Program-made: the position numbers and the translations under genes
Notes under the pieces: model-generated
What the model was told of the DNA's origin: nothing
Databases searched by the model: none
The model's input: the letters and a program-made list of their open reading frames with translations, nothing else
In this document: one piece after another, positions 30,694 to 42,500 of the stretch
How positions within the stretch are numbered: position 1 is the stretch's first letter
Layout: every line of letters starts with the position of its first letter
Assembly: GCF_905171765.1 (NCBI RefSeq)
Contig: NC_053389.1
Span: 216,572,624-216,636,623, forward strand
DNA: 64,000 nt
Origin: Bufo bufo
Lineage: Eukaryota > Chordata > Amphibia > Anura > Bufonidae
Direction of reading: 5' to 3'

Positions 30694-33600
30694 ATGCAAA
30701 AGGCGTGCAGTAAAAGACGGGGAAGTGGCCATGCTGCTGATGGTGCACGCAGAGGCTGTGGCCAAACTGTGCCTGCTGCCAGAGCACAAGAAACACATTC
30801 ATCCACGATACCTAGCTTCATGTCCCAGTTTGCAGGGCGGTGCAGGACACCACTCTCAAAGTCACACTAGTGCATCCAGGTGGTCGGTGGGATTGCAGCA
30901 GATAATGCTTCCAGTCGGTTAAGCACCACCCTGTCTTCCACAAAATCCAGTCTCAGTAGCCAAGAGTCTGGTCAACAGAATCTTCACCCTTATCCTCCTT
31001 CCTCCCACTATGGAGAGTCTTGGCAAACAAGTGATCCCACACTCGGATATTCCGAGGAGCTCTTTTCATCACCATTCCTTGATTTGGGCCTCTCACCAAG
31101 CTTGCTTGAAGAGGGACATGAGGAGATTGTGTGCACTGATGCCCAAACTCTTGAGCATCAACACAAGAAGATGACGGTGGGGAACGGCAATTAGTGTTTC
31201 ACGAGGTGGATGATGATGAGACACAGTTGCCAATAAGTCAACGGCAATTAGTGTCTCAGAAGTTGATGATGAGGATGAGACACAGTTGTTGATAAGTGAG
31301 GTTGTTAGGTCAACAAGTCAGGAGGATGACCAGAGTGAGGAAGTGGAAGAGGAGGTGGTGGACGATGAAATCCCTGACCCAACCAGGGAAGGTGCCAAGC
31401 CAAGCGAGGACAGCAGTACAGAGGGGGAGGGATCCGCAGCACCGCAACAGGCTGGAAGAAGCAGTGGGGTGGCAAAAGGGAGAAGGCGGCCCACTCCAAA
31501 CAGGCCTTCAACTGTTCCCTGGAGCACCCTCTTGTGGAAATCTCTCTTGCCAAGGGGTAGGTGTTCCGCAGTCTGGCGCTTTTTTGATGAAAGTGCGGAC
31601 GATAAAAGAATTGCCATTTGCAACCTGTGCCGTACCAAAATGAGCAGGGCGTGAACACTAGCAACCTCACCACCACCAGCATGATCCGCCACATGGCATC
31701 AGAGGACCCTAATAGGTGGGCCGAATGCCTGGGTCCACAATTAGTGTCTGCGGGTCACACCACTGCCTCCTCTTCACCTGTGTTACATGCTGGCCAATCC
31801 CCTGTCCAAGACGCAGGCCCGTGTGCCTCCCGCCCTGCACCTGGACCTTCACAAGCACCATCCGCTAGCACATCCACTTCTGTGTCCCAGCGCAGTGTAC
31901 AGATGTCCATACCCTAGGCCTTTGAACGAAAGTGCAAATACCCAGCCACCCACCCACAGGCCATAGCACTAAATGTGCACCTTTCCAAATTGCTGGCCCT
32001 GGAAATGTTGCCATTTAGGCTTGTGGACACTGAGGCTTTCCACAGTCTGATGGCGGCAGCGGTCCCTCATTACTCAGTCCCCAGCCGCCACTATTTTTCC
32101 TGGTGTGCTGTCCCCGCCTTACACCAGCATGTGTCCCGTAACATCACACGTGCCCTGACCAACGCCGTTACTGGGAAGGTCCACTTAATGATTGACACAT
32201 GGACAAGTGCTTGTGGCAAGGGACGCTACATTTCCCTGACGACACACTGGGTGAAAGTTGTGGATGCTGGGAGAGAGTCGTACCCTAGGATGGCACAAGT
32301 GCTACCGACACCAAGGATTTTAGAGCTCGGCAAACTCACACACATACCATGCCTAGCCCACGTGTTCAACTTAGTGGTTCAGCGGTCTCTAAAAACCTAC
32401 CCCAATTTGCCTGAGCTACTGGTCAAGGTGCTCCGCGTGTGTGCCCATTTCTGAAAGTCATCTACAGCTGCCGCCGGTCTGGCAATGCTGCAGCAGCGCT
32501 TGCAATTGCCAGCTCAACGACTGTTGTGCGACGTGAGCACGCGCTGGAACTACACGTTCCATATGTTGGCCAGCCTTTTTGAGCAGCAGAGGGCAGTAGT
32601 GGTATACCAGCTGCAACTTGGTCGTAGCCTTTTCAGTCAGCTTCCGCACTTCACAAGCGACGAGTTGGCATAAATGTCTGACCTCTGTGAGGTTTTACGC
32701 AACTTTGAGGAATCAACACAGATGGTGAGCAGCGATGTCGCTATTATCAGCGTAACCATCCCACTTCTGTGTCTACTGAAACGCTCGCTGCTCATAATGA
32801 AGGCAGACGCTTTGCATGTGGAAGATGTGGAAATGGGGGAAGACAGCACACAGGGTGATAGCCAGACCACCCTCCGTTCATCTTCTCCACCCTCCGTTCA
32901 TCTTCTCAGTGCGAATTGGATGATGATGAGGAGCAGGAGATGGTTGCCTCTGCTACAGAGGGTAGTACCCACAGCAGGTTTATTCCATCGGTTCAGCGTG
33001 GATGGGCCGAAGAGGAGGAAGAGAATGAGGAGATTAAGAGTCATCCTCCTGATGAGGACAGCGAGATCTTGTCTGTTGGGACTCTGGCACACATGGCTGA
33101 CTTTATGTTATGCTGCCTTTCCCGTGACCCTCGCATTATACGCATTTTGGCCAACACCGATTACTAGTTGTTCACCCTTCTCAACCCCCGCTACAAAGAG
33201 AACTTCTCATTTCTTAATCCTGTGGTGGAGAGGATGAGCAAAACGGTACAATACCAGAAGGTCCTTGTGGAAAAATTGTTTAAAAAATTTCCAGCTGACA
33301 ACGCTGCCAGCAGAGTACTTAGTTCCTTGGGCAACCAAGGAGGGGAGACGAGGCGAACACACAGCACTTCCAACAGAGGCAAGGCAACACTCTCCAAGGC
33401 CTGGGACAGTTTCATGACAACCCGCCAGCAACCTCACCCTGATGCGCGGCCTAGTGTCACAAGGCGAGAAAAGTTTTGAAAGATGGTGAAGGAGTACGTA
33501 GCAGACCGTGTCAGCATCCTTAATGATCCCTCTGTGCCTTACAACTATTGGTTGTCCATGCTGGACACGGGGCACGAACAGACACTCTACACCTTGGAGG

Positions 33601-33770
33601 TGCTGGCCTGCCATGATATGTCATAGCGGGTATTTAGTGCTGCTGTGGGCATAATAACTGATAAGCACATCCGACTGTCAACTGAAATTGCTGACAGATT
33701 GACTCTTATCAAAATGAACAAGGCCTGGATTTCCCCTGACTTCTGTACTCCACCAGAGGAAAGTGGCTGA
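30694..33770 (+). pseudogene. hAT-2 transposase (BED finger, hAT core, hATC), broken
   Basis: The probable start is the ATG at 30694 (MQKACSKRRG), giving a basic N-terminus and then an acidic stretch near 31290-31400. BED finger at about 31560-31700 (VWRFFDES, CNLCRTKM, SMIRHM) with a frameshift in its middle near 31652. Core: TWTSACGKGRYISL near 32200, CLAHVFNLVVQ near 32350 and the hallmark DVSTRWNYTFHML near 32530. Stops fall near 31915, 32452 and 32671. Downstream frames carry the acidic insertion, NPRYKENF near 33185 and the hATC part at about 33490-33770 (VFSAAVGIITDK, LTLIKMNKAWISP). Many stops and frameshifts: not functional. Confidence 0.88.
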
Positions 33771-33911
33771 ACATAAAGGCACTTTAAATGTGGCTTTTGT
33801 GGTTTATTTAATAAACTGTATTCCCATGCACCCCTTCCACCACAACAAAGGATTCAATCTTCCTTTTCTCGACCTTCTCCTCCATCATATCAACATGCTT
33901 ATTAGGCTGCC

Positions 33912-34660
33912 CTTGCTCCTAATGTTTTAGAGGGTCATCTCAGCAGCAGGTCCTCAACCATAATTTTTTCGTTGGTCAGCTCAGCAGCATGCCCTCAACC
34001 ATAATTTTTTCGATGGTTAGCTCAGCAGCAGACACTCACCCCTAATGTTTTAGAGAGTCAGCTCAGCAGCAGGCTCTCACCTATAATGTTTTAGATGGTC
34101 AGATCAGCAGCAGGCACTAGCCCATAATGTTATAGATGGTCAGCTCGGCAGCAGGCCTTCGCCCCTAATGTTTTAGATGGTCAGCTCGGCAGCAGGCCCT
34201 CGCCCCTAATGTTTTGGATGGTCAGCTCGGCAGCAGGCCCTCGGCCATAATGTTTTAGATGGTCAGCTCAGCAGCAGGCCCTCGCCCCTAATGTTTTAGA
34301 TGGTCAGATCAGCAGCAGGCCCTCACCCATAATTTTTTCCACGGTCAGATCAGCAGCAGGCACTCACCCCTAATGTTTTAGAGAGTCAGCTCAGCAGCAG
34401 ACCCTCAACCATAATTTTTTCGATGGTCAGCTCAGCAGCAGGCCCTCACTCCTAATATTTTAGATGGTCAGCAGGCCTTCGCCACTAATGTTTTAGAAGG
34501 TCAGATCAGCAGCAAGCACTCGCCCCTAATGTTTTAGAGGGTCAGGTCAGCAGCAGACCCTTACCCCTAATGTTTTAGAAGGTCACATCTGCAGCAGGCC
34601 CCCGCCCCTAATGTTTTAGATGGTCAGATCAGCAGGCCCTTGCTCCAATAGTTTATGAGG
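33912..34660 (+). repeat. 41-bp tandem array in the 3' part of hAT-2
   Basis: About 18 units of 41 bp with the form GGTCAGCTCAGCAGCAGGCC then CTCGCCCCTAATGTTTTAGAT, each differing by a few bases. The same unit, reverse complemented, makes up the huge array in hAT-3. It lies just after the transposase, so this is an internal part of the element and not a later insertion. Confidence 0.92.
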
Positions 34661-35259
34661 GTTACCAGCAAGCCATAAATCATAATTTTTCAAGGGTGTG
34701 TAGGATGCCCTCCTTTATGTGTAATAAAGGGTGTATAGTAGTGCCGGTTCATTGTAATTGTTGGCAGCCCTTTCACTGAGTGCATAGGCTTTATGAGTGT
34801 AGGAGTTCCACTACCTGAACAATTGTATCACAATGTGAATTAGGCCCTCCTTTATGTGATATACAGGGTGTATCCGAGTGCCTCTACCTTGTAATTTTTG
34901 GCAGCACTTGCACTTTATATACAATTAAATATACAGGAAAGAATGTTTCCTAACAATTTTTCCTCTAAAATCGATTTTATCTTCGGTTTGGTGTGTATTA
35001 TTGTCAGTCTTTAAAAGTGGCGTACTACTCGAACAACATTGTTCCCAGCAGCGACCTGAACCAGACATCCTCCCCATGCTGTTCCTGAACCATTTCAGTG
35101 GTGTTTCCATCAATTTCTGACCTTTTCCTGTGAACCAGACACCCTCCCCTCTTCAGAGCAGGGGGTGCCTGGTTTAATGCTCGGGTTCTCCCATTTACTT
35201 CCATTGTGCTCGGGTGGTCTACTCGAGCACCCAAGCACTTTGGTGCTCGATCAACACTT
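34661..35259 (+). other. hAT-2 3' tail
   Basis: Non-coding tail of the element between the 41-bp array and the right terminus. It contains two diverged copies of a CCTCCTTTATGTG...GGGTGTAT phrase (about 34707 and 34847). The equivalent region of hAT-3 is missing apart from its first 60 bp or so. Confidence 0.7.
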
Positions 35260-35267
35260 GTTGTAAT

Positions 35268-35605
35268 TTATTAGTTGCACGTGCAAACGTACCTTTATAC
35301 CAACAATTATTGTTGATTTCTCTAATATCTCTTTGAAGTGTGGGAACAGTTTTTTGTTTCCAGCAAAAAGCTATTTTTAATCTTGTAGTAAAAATAATAT
35401 GGGCTATTACTGTTTAAATATGGAATAAAAAAATCACTTAAGCGAATAGACAATAAGGCTAATAATAGAGAAGGGTTTATCTGAGAGGCATAGAGATGGG
35501 ATATAAGGTCAAAAACCTGTTTCCAGAGGTTGTAGAGTACAGGACACAAACACCAAATGTGGTTAAAAGTACCAATATCTGAATTACATCTACAATTACA
35601 TTTAC
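35268..35605 (-). pseudogene. LINE B ORF2, C-terminal end
   Basis: On the minus strand a frame carries CNCRCNSDIGTFNHIWCLCP, the same C-terminal zinc knuckle that LINE A has as CWRC...HIWWSCP, followed by the ORF2 tail. It stops near 35322 and runs into the GTTGTAAT target of hAT-2. At about 35605 the LINE stops and hAT-3 begins without its terminal repeat. Comparison with LINE A suggests that roughly 110 codons of LINE B between this piece and the piece ending at 59277 are gone. Confidence 0.85.
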
Positions 35606-35854
35606 ATATAAAGGAAAGCATCATACACACCCTTGAAAAATTATGATTGATGGCCTGCTGGTGACCATCAAAAACATTAGGAGCAAGGGCCTGCTGGTGA
35701 CCCTCTAAAACATGGGTGTCAAACATGCGGCCCGCAATGAATATCTTTGCGGCCCGGCAAAGATGCAGCATCGCAGACTGCTATGTATGAGCCGGGAGAG
35801 AGGAGGGGCTGGAGTCCGTAACTAGGGGCGGGGCCCGGTGCAGTCACTGTACTC

Positions 35855-36267
35855 TTACACCGGGCCCCGCCGCTCACCAAAGTATTTATAAACGTGAATC
35901 CTTATCCTGTTATTAAGTTGAACTAACGCTGCCCTCTCCCATGTTCCCATGTTCCCCTGTATCCCCATAGCACTTACTTAAGCTTCAATAGCAGGCAGAG
36001 CGGACGGCAGCAGTAACGTCACTCACTGACGTTGAGCGCCTGCAGCTCCGCCCACTTTATGAATGAAGCAGGCGGAGCAGACGCGCGACGTCAGTGAGTG
36101 ACGTTACTGGTGCCGTCCGCTCTGCCTGCTATGGAAGCGTGTTTGTAAGTGCTGTGGGGATACAGGGGAACATGGGAACATGGGAGAGCGCAGCGTTAGT
36201 TCAACTTAATAACAGGATAAGGATTCACGTTTATAAATACTTCGGTGAGCAGAGGGCCGGTGTATTG
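35855..36267. repeat. Large palindrome inside the 1549-bp hAT element
   Basis: Arms of about 190-200 bp mirror each other around 36060: ACCGG...GCTCACCAAAGTATTTATAAACG on the left recurs reversed at 36225-36267, and the central GACGTCAGTGAGTGACGTTAC also pairs with its mirror. Arms are highly similar. It could be a nested foldback MITE; I see no clear target duplication. Confidence 0.75.
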
Positions 36268-36295
36268 GGGGACACTGTTATGAGGGGGATCTGTG

Positions 36296-36966
36296 GATGA
36301 CATATAGCAGTGTCATCCACAGATCCCCCCCATAACCGTTCCATCCACAGATCCCCCCACCTCATAACAATGCCATCCACAGATATCCCACCCCATAGCA
36401 GTACCATCCACAGATATCCCACCCCATAACAGTTCCATCCACAGATCCCCCACCTCATAACAATGCCATCCACAGATCCCCCATAACAGCACCATCCACA
36501 GATCCCCCACCTCATAACAATGCCATCCACAGATCCCCCATAACAGCACCATCCACAGATCCCCCACCCCATAACAATGCCATCCACAGATCCCCCCCAC
36601 CCCATAACAATGCCATCCACAGATATCCCACCCCATAGCAGTGCCATCCACAGATCCCCCATACCAGTGCCATCCACAGATCCCCCATAACAGTGCCATC
36701 CACAGATCCCCATAACAGTGCCATCCACAGATCCCCCATAACAGCGCCATCCACAGATCCCCCATAACAGCGCCATCCACAGATCCCCCATAACAGTGCC
36801 ATCCACAGATCCCCCATAACAGTGCCATCCACAGATCCCCCATAACAGTGCCATCCACAGATCCCCCATAACAGTGCCTTCCACAGGTCCCCCATAACAG
36901 TGCCATCCACAGATCCCCCACATGACAGTGCGTCATCCACAGATCCCCCATAATAGTGTCATGCAC
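36296..36966. repeat. 26-bp minisatellite (about 25 copies)
   Basis: Units of the form CAGTGCCATCCACAGATC then CCCCATAA, with longer variants containing CCACCCCATAACAATG. Long minus-strand frames of 140-230 codons rich in Trp, Cys and Gly arise from it in three frames and are not genes. Confidence 0.9.
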
Positions 36967-39041
36967 AGACCACCATTAATTCAAAGCTCACCAAAAGCAC
37001 AACTTTTGGTTAAAAATATTTTTTTCTTATTTTCCTCCTCAAAAACCTAGGTGCGTCTTATAGTGAAGTTTAATATTTGTATATATATATATAGGTCTCA
37101 CTTGTGTTATTGGGCAACGGGATGTTGGGGGTCAGCAGTCATGAAACAACAATGTTGTTCTATGAAAATGTACGATTTTTTATTTTTTTTTGATGCGGCC
37201 CACATAAACTAAAATTTTGTTTTTTTGGCCCATGTTAGCCTTTGAGTTTGACATGCTTGCTCTAAAACATTAGGGGTGAGGGCCTGCTGCTGATGTGACC
37301 ATCTAAAACATTAGGGGTAAGAGTCTGCTGCTGATCTGACCTTCTAAAACATTAGGGGAGAGGGTCTGCTGCTGATCTGACCTTCTAAAGCATTTGGAGT
37401 GAGAGTCTGCTGCTGATCTGTCCTTCTAAAACATTAGTGGCGAGGGTCTGCTGCTGATCTGACCTTCTAAAACATTAGTGGTGAGGGTCTGCTGCTGAGC
37501 TGACCATCTAAAAAATAGGAGGGAGGGTCTGCTGCTGAGCTAACCATCTAAGACATTAGGGGTGAGGGTCTGCTGCTGATCTGACCTTCTAAAACATTTG
37601 GAGTGAGAGTCTGCTGCTGATCTGACCTTATAAAACATTAGTGGTGAGGGTCTGCTGCTGATCTGACCTTCTAAAACATTAGGGATGAGGGTCTGCTGCT
37701 GAGCTGACCATCTAAAAAATTAGGGATGAGGATCTGCTGCTGAGCTGACTATCTACAAAATAGGGGTGAGGGGTAAAAAATTTGAGGTGAGAGTCTGCTG
37801 CTGAGCTGACCATCTAAAAAATTAGGGGTGAGAGTCTGCTGCTGATCTGACCTTCTAAAACATTAAGGGTGAGGGTCTGCTGCTGATCCGGCTTTCTAAA
37901 ACATTAGGGGGTGAGGGTCTGCTGCTAAGCTGACCATCTAAAATATTAGGGGTGAGGGTCTGCTGCTGAGCTGACCATGTAAAAAATAGGGGTGAGGGTC
38001 TGCTGCAGAGCTGACCATCTAAGACATTAGGGTTGAGGGTCTGTTACTGAGCCGACCATCCAAAAAATTAGGGGTGAGAGTCTGCTGCTGATCTGACCTT
38101 CTAAAACATTAGGGGTGAGGGTCTGCTTCTGATCTGACCTTCTAAAGCATTAGGGGTGAGGGTTTGCTGCTGAGCTGACCATCTAAAAAATTAGGGGTGA
38201 GGGGCTGCTGCTGATCTGAACTTCTAAAACATTAGAAGTGAGGGGCTGCTGCTGATCTGACCATCTAAAACATTAGGGGTGAGGGTCTGTTGCTGAGCTG
38301 ACCATCTAAAAAATTAGGGGTGAGGGTCTGCTGCTGAGCTGACCATCTAAAAAATGATGGGTGAGGGTCTGCTGCTGATCTGACCTAAAACATTAGGGGT
38401 GAGGGTCTGCTGCTGATCTGACCTAAAACATTAGGGGTGAGGGTCTGCTGCTGATCTGACTTTCTAAATCATTAAGGGTGAGGGTCTGCTGCTGAGCTGA
38501 CCATCTACAAAATTAGGGGTGAGAGTCTGCTGCTGATCTGACCATCTAAAACATTAGGGGTGAGGGTCTGTTGCTGAGCTGACCATCTAAAAAATTAGGA
38601 GTGAGGGTCTGCTGCTGATCTGACCTTCTAAATCATTAGGGGTGAGGCTCTGCTGCTGATCTGACCTTCTAAAACATTAGGGGTGAGGGTCTTCTGCTGA
38701 TCTGACCTTCTAAAACATTAGGGGTGAGGATCTGCTGCTGATCTGACCTTCTAAAGCATTAGGGGTGAGGGTCTGCTGCTAAGCTGACCATCTAAAAAAT
38801 TAGGGGTGAGGGTCTGCTGCTGATCTGACCTTCTAAAACATTAGGGGTGAGGGTCTGCTGCTAATCTGACCTTCTAAAACATCAGGGGTGAGGGTCTGCT
38901 GCTGAGCTGACCATATAAAAAATTAGGGGTGAGGGTTTGCTGCTGAGCTGACCTTCTAAAACATTAGGAGTGAGGGTCTGCTGCTGATATGACCTTCTAA
39001 AACATTAGGGGTAAGGGCCTGCTGCTGATCTGACCTTCTAA

Positions 39042-39561
39042 GGCTACTTTCACACTAGCGTTGTTTAAATCCGGCGTTCAATTCCGACACCGGAACTGCC
39101 CGCCGCATCCGGAAAAACGTGTGAAAACTGATTACATTTGAATCCTGATCAGGATTTTGATCACAATGAAAAAATGCATTGGAAAAAACGGATCCGCCAT
39201 TTATGGACTCTATCATTTTTTTTCACATTTTTCGGGTTCAACATGCAAAAGCCGGATCTGTTTTGACGGAACACACGGCGCCAGATCCGGCGTTAATGCA
39301 AGTCAATGGGAAAAAGACCGGATCCGGTGTTCAGTCAAAGTGTTCAGGATTTTTGGCCGGAGGTAAAAATACAACATGCTACGCTTTTCTGAAAAGCCTG
39401 ATCAGTCAAAAAGACTGAACTGAAGACATCCTGATGCATCCTGAACGGATTACTCTCCATTCAGAATGCATTAGGATAAAACTGATCAGTTCTTTTCCGG
39501 ATTTGAGCCCCTAGGACGGAACTCAGCGCTGGAAAAGAAAAACGCTAGTGTGAAAGAACCC
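39042..39561. mobile_element. PIF/Harbinger-type MITE in the satellite, copy 1 (520 bp)
   Basis: Termini GGCTACTTTCACACTAGCG and the complementary CGCTAGTGTGAAAGAACCC, with TAA duplicated at 39039-39041 and 39562-39564. The 69-79 codon frames inside have no recognisable domain. The copy at 48647-49166 has the same length and the same flanking satellite units. Confidence 0.88.
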
Positions 39562-42500
39562 TAAAACATTAGGGGTGAGGGTCTGCTGCTGAGCTGACCA
39601 TCTAAAAAATTAGGGGTGAGGGCCTGCTGCTGATCTGACCTTCTAAAACATTAGGGGTGAGGGTCTGTTGCTGAGCTGACCATCTAAAAAATTATGGGTG
39701 AGGGTCTGCTGCTGAGCTGACCATCTAAAAAATTATGGGTGAGGGTCTGTTGCTGAGCTGACCATCTACAAATTTAGGTGTGAGGGTCTGCTGCTGATCT
39801 GACCTAAAACATTAGGGGTGAGGGTCTGCAGCTGATCTGACTTTCTAAATCATTAAGGGTGAGGGTCTGCTGCTGAGCTGACCATCTACAAAATTAGGGG
39901 TGAGGGTCTGCTGCTGATCTGACCATCTAAAACATTAGGGGTGAGGGTCTGTTGCTGAGCTGACCATCTAAAAAATTAGGGGTGAGGGTCTGCTGCTGAG
40001 CTGACTATCTAAAAAATGATGGGTGAGGGTCTGCTGCTGAGCTGACCATCTACAAATTTAGGGGTGAGGGTCTGCTGCTGATCTGACCATCTAAAACATT
40101 AGGGGTGAGGGTCTGTTGCTGAGCTGACTATCTAAAAAATGATGGGTGAGGGTCTGCTGCTGATCTGACCATCTTCAAATTTAGGGGTGAGGGTCTGCTG
40201 CTGATCTGACCATCTAAAACATTAGGGGTGAGGGTCTGTTGCTGAGCTGACCATCTAAAAAATTAGGGGTGAGGGTCTGTTGCTGAGCTAACCATCTAAA
40301 AAATGATGGGTGAGGGTCTGCTGCTGAGCTGACCATCTACAAAATTAGGGGTGAGGGTCTGCTGCTGATCTGACCATCTAAAACATTAGGGGTGAGGGTC
40401 TGTTGCTGAGCTGACCATCTAAAAAATGATGGGTGAGGGTCTGCTGCTGAGCTGACCATCTAAAAAATGATGGGTGAGGGTCTGCTGCTGAGCTGACCAT
40501 CTACAAAATTAGGGGTGAGGGTCTGCTGCTGATCTGACCATCTAAAACATTAGGGGTGAGGGTCTGTTGCTGAGCTGACCATCTAAAAAATTAGGGGTGA
40601 GGGTCTGCTGCTGAGCTGACTATCTAAAAAATGATGGGTGAGGGTCTGCTGCTGAGCTGACCATCTACAAATTTAGGGGTGAGGGTCTGCTGCTGATCTG
40701 ACCATCTAAAACATTAGGGGTGAGGGTCTGTTGCTGAGCTGACTATCTAAAAAATGATGGGTGAGGGTCTGCTGCTGATCTGACCATCTTCAAATTTAGG
40801 GGTGAGGGTCTGCTGCTGATCTGACCATCTAAAACATTAGGGGTGAGGGTCTGTTGCTGAGCTGACCATCTAAAAAATTAGGGGTGAGGGTCTGCTGCTG
40901 AGCTAACCATCTAAAAAATGATGGGTGAGGGTCTGCTGCTGAGCTGACCATCTACAAAATTAGGGGTGAGGGTCTGCTGCTGATCTGACCATCTAAAACA
41001 TTAGGGGTGAGGGTCTGTTGCTGAGCTGACCATCTAAAAAATGATGGGTGAGGGTCTGCTGCTGAGCTGACCATCTAAAAAATGATGGGTGAGGGTCTGC
41101 TGCTGAGCTGACCATCTACAAAATTAGGGGTGAGGGTCTGCTGCTGATCTGACCATCTAAAACATTAGGGGTGAGGGTCTGTTGCTGAGCTGACCATCTA
41201 AAAAATGATGGGTGAGGGTCTGCTGCTGAGCTGACCATCTACAAATTTAGGGGTGAGGGTCTGCTGCTGATCTGACCTAAAACATTAGGGGTGAGGGTCT
41301 GCTGCTGATCTGACTTTCTAAATCATTAAGGGTGAGGGTCTGCTGCTGAGCTGACCATCTACAAAATTAGGGGTGAGAGTCTGCTGCAGATCTGACCATC
41401 TAAAACATTAGGGGTGAGGGTCTGTTGCTGAGCTGACCATCTAAAAAATTTGGAGTGAGGGTTTGCTGCTGATCTGACCTTCTAAATCATTAGGGGTGAG
41501 GGTCTGCTGCTGATCTGACCTTCTAAAACATTAGGGGTGAGGGTCTTCTGCTGATCTGACCTTCTAAAACATTAGGGGTGAGGATCTGCTGCTGATCTGA
41601 CCTTCTAAAGCATTAGGGGTGAGGGTCTGCTGCTGATCTGACCTTCTAAAACATCAGGGGTGAGGGTCTGCTGCTGAGCTGACCATCTAAAAAATTAGAG
41701 GTGACAGTCTGCTGCTGATCTGACCTTCTAAAACATCAGGGGTGAGGGTCTGTTGCTGAGCTGACCATCTAAAAAATTAGGGGTGACAGTCTGCTGCTGA
41801 TCTGACCTTCTAAAACATTAGGGGTGAAGGTCTGCTGCTGATCTGACCTTCTAAAGCATTAGGGGTGAGGGTCTGCTGCTGAGCTGACCATCTAAAAAAT
41901 TAGGGGTGAGGGTCTGCTGCTGATCTGACCTTCTAAATCATTAGGGGTGAGGGTCTGCTGCTGATCTGACCTTCTAAAACATTAGGGGTGAGGGTCTTCT
42001 GCTGATCTGACCTTCTAAAACATTAGGGGTGAGGATCTGCTGCTGATCTGACCTTCTAAAGCAGTAGGGGTGAGGGTCTGCTGCTGAGCTGACCATCTAA
42101 AAAATTATGGGTGATGGTCTGCTGCTGATCTGACCTTCTAAAACATTAGGGGTGAGGGTCTGCTGCTGATCTGACCTTCTAAAACATCAGGGGTGAGGGT
42201 CTGCTGCTGAGCTGACCATCTAAAAAATTAGAGGTGAGGGTCTGTTGCTGAGCTGACCATCTACAAATTTAGGGGTGAGGGTCTGCTGCTGAGCTGACCA
42301 TCTAAAACATTAGGGGTAAGGGTCTGTTGCTGAGCTGACCATCTAAAAAATTAGGGGTGAGGGTCTGCTGCTGATCTGACCATCTAAAACATTAGGGGTG
42401 AGGGTCTGTTGCTGAGCTGACCATCTAAAAAAGTAGGGGTGAGGGTCGGCTGCTGAGCTGACCATCTAAAAAATGATGGATGAGGGTCTGCTGCTGAGCT

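Larger units (their letters stand above)
27263..35259 (+). mobile_element. hAT-2: complete ZBED-type hAT element (7997 bp)
   Basis: Termini TAGTGATGATCGAGCA and, at the right, TGCTCGATCAACACTT, an imperfect inverted repeat, flanked by the 8-bp target GTTGTAAT (27255-27262 and 35260-35267). Inside, in order: a 5' leader, a 95-bp tandem array (27700-30620), a broken transposase (30694-33770), a 41-bp tandem array (33912-34660) and a 3' tail. It sits in LINE B. hAT-3 (35606-59276) is a second member of the same family. The 8-bp duplication and protein domains place it securely in hAT. Confidence 0.93.
35711..37259. mobile_element. Non-autonomous hAT element inside the 41-bp array (1549 bp)
   Basis: Termini CATGGGTGTCAAAC and, at the right, GTTTGACATGCTTG, with CTCTAAAA duplicated at 35703-35710 and 37260-37267. 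Subterminal GCGGCCC motifs are present at both ends. CA(N)GGGTGTCAAAC-type ends are known from hAT (Charlie-like) elements. It has no transposase; inside are a large palindrome and a 26-bp minisatellite. It inserted into the array after expansion had begun. Confidence 0.88.

Noticed and set aside
36231..36966. Minus-strand frames of 140-230 codons rich in Trp, Cys, Gly
   Set aside because: They are translations of the 26-bp minisatellite in three frames; the unit has no stop in these frames. No domain, no start context.
39157..39418. 69- and 79-codon frames in the MITE, one repeated at 48762
   Set aside because: They cross palindromic MITE sequence, overlap in two frames and show no domain.
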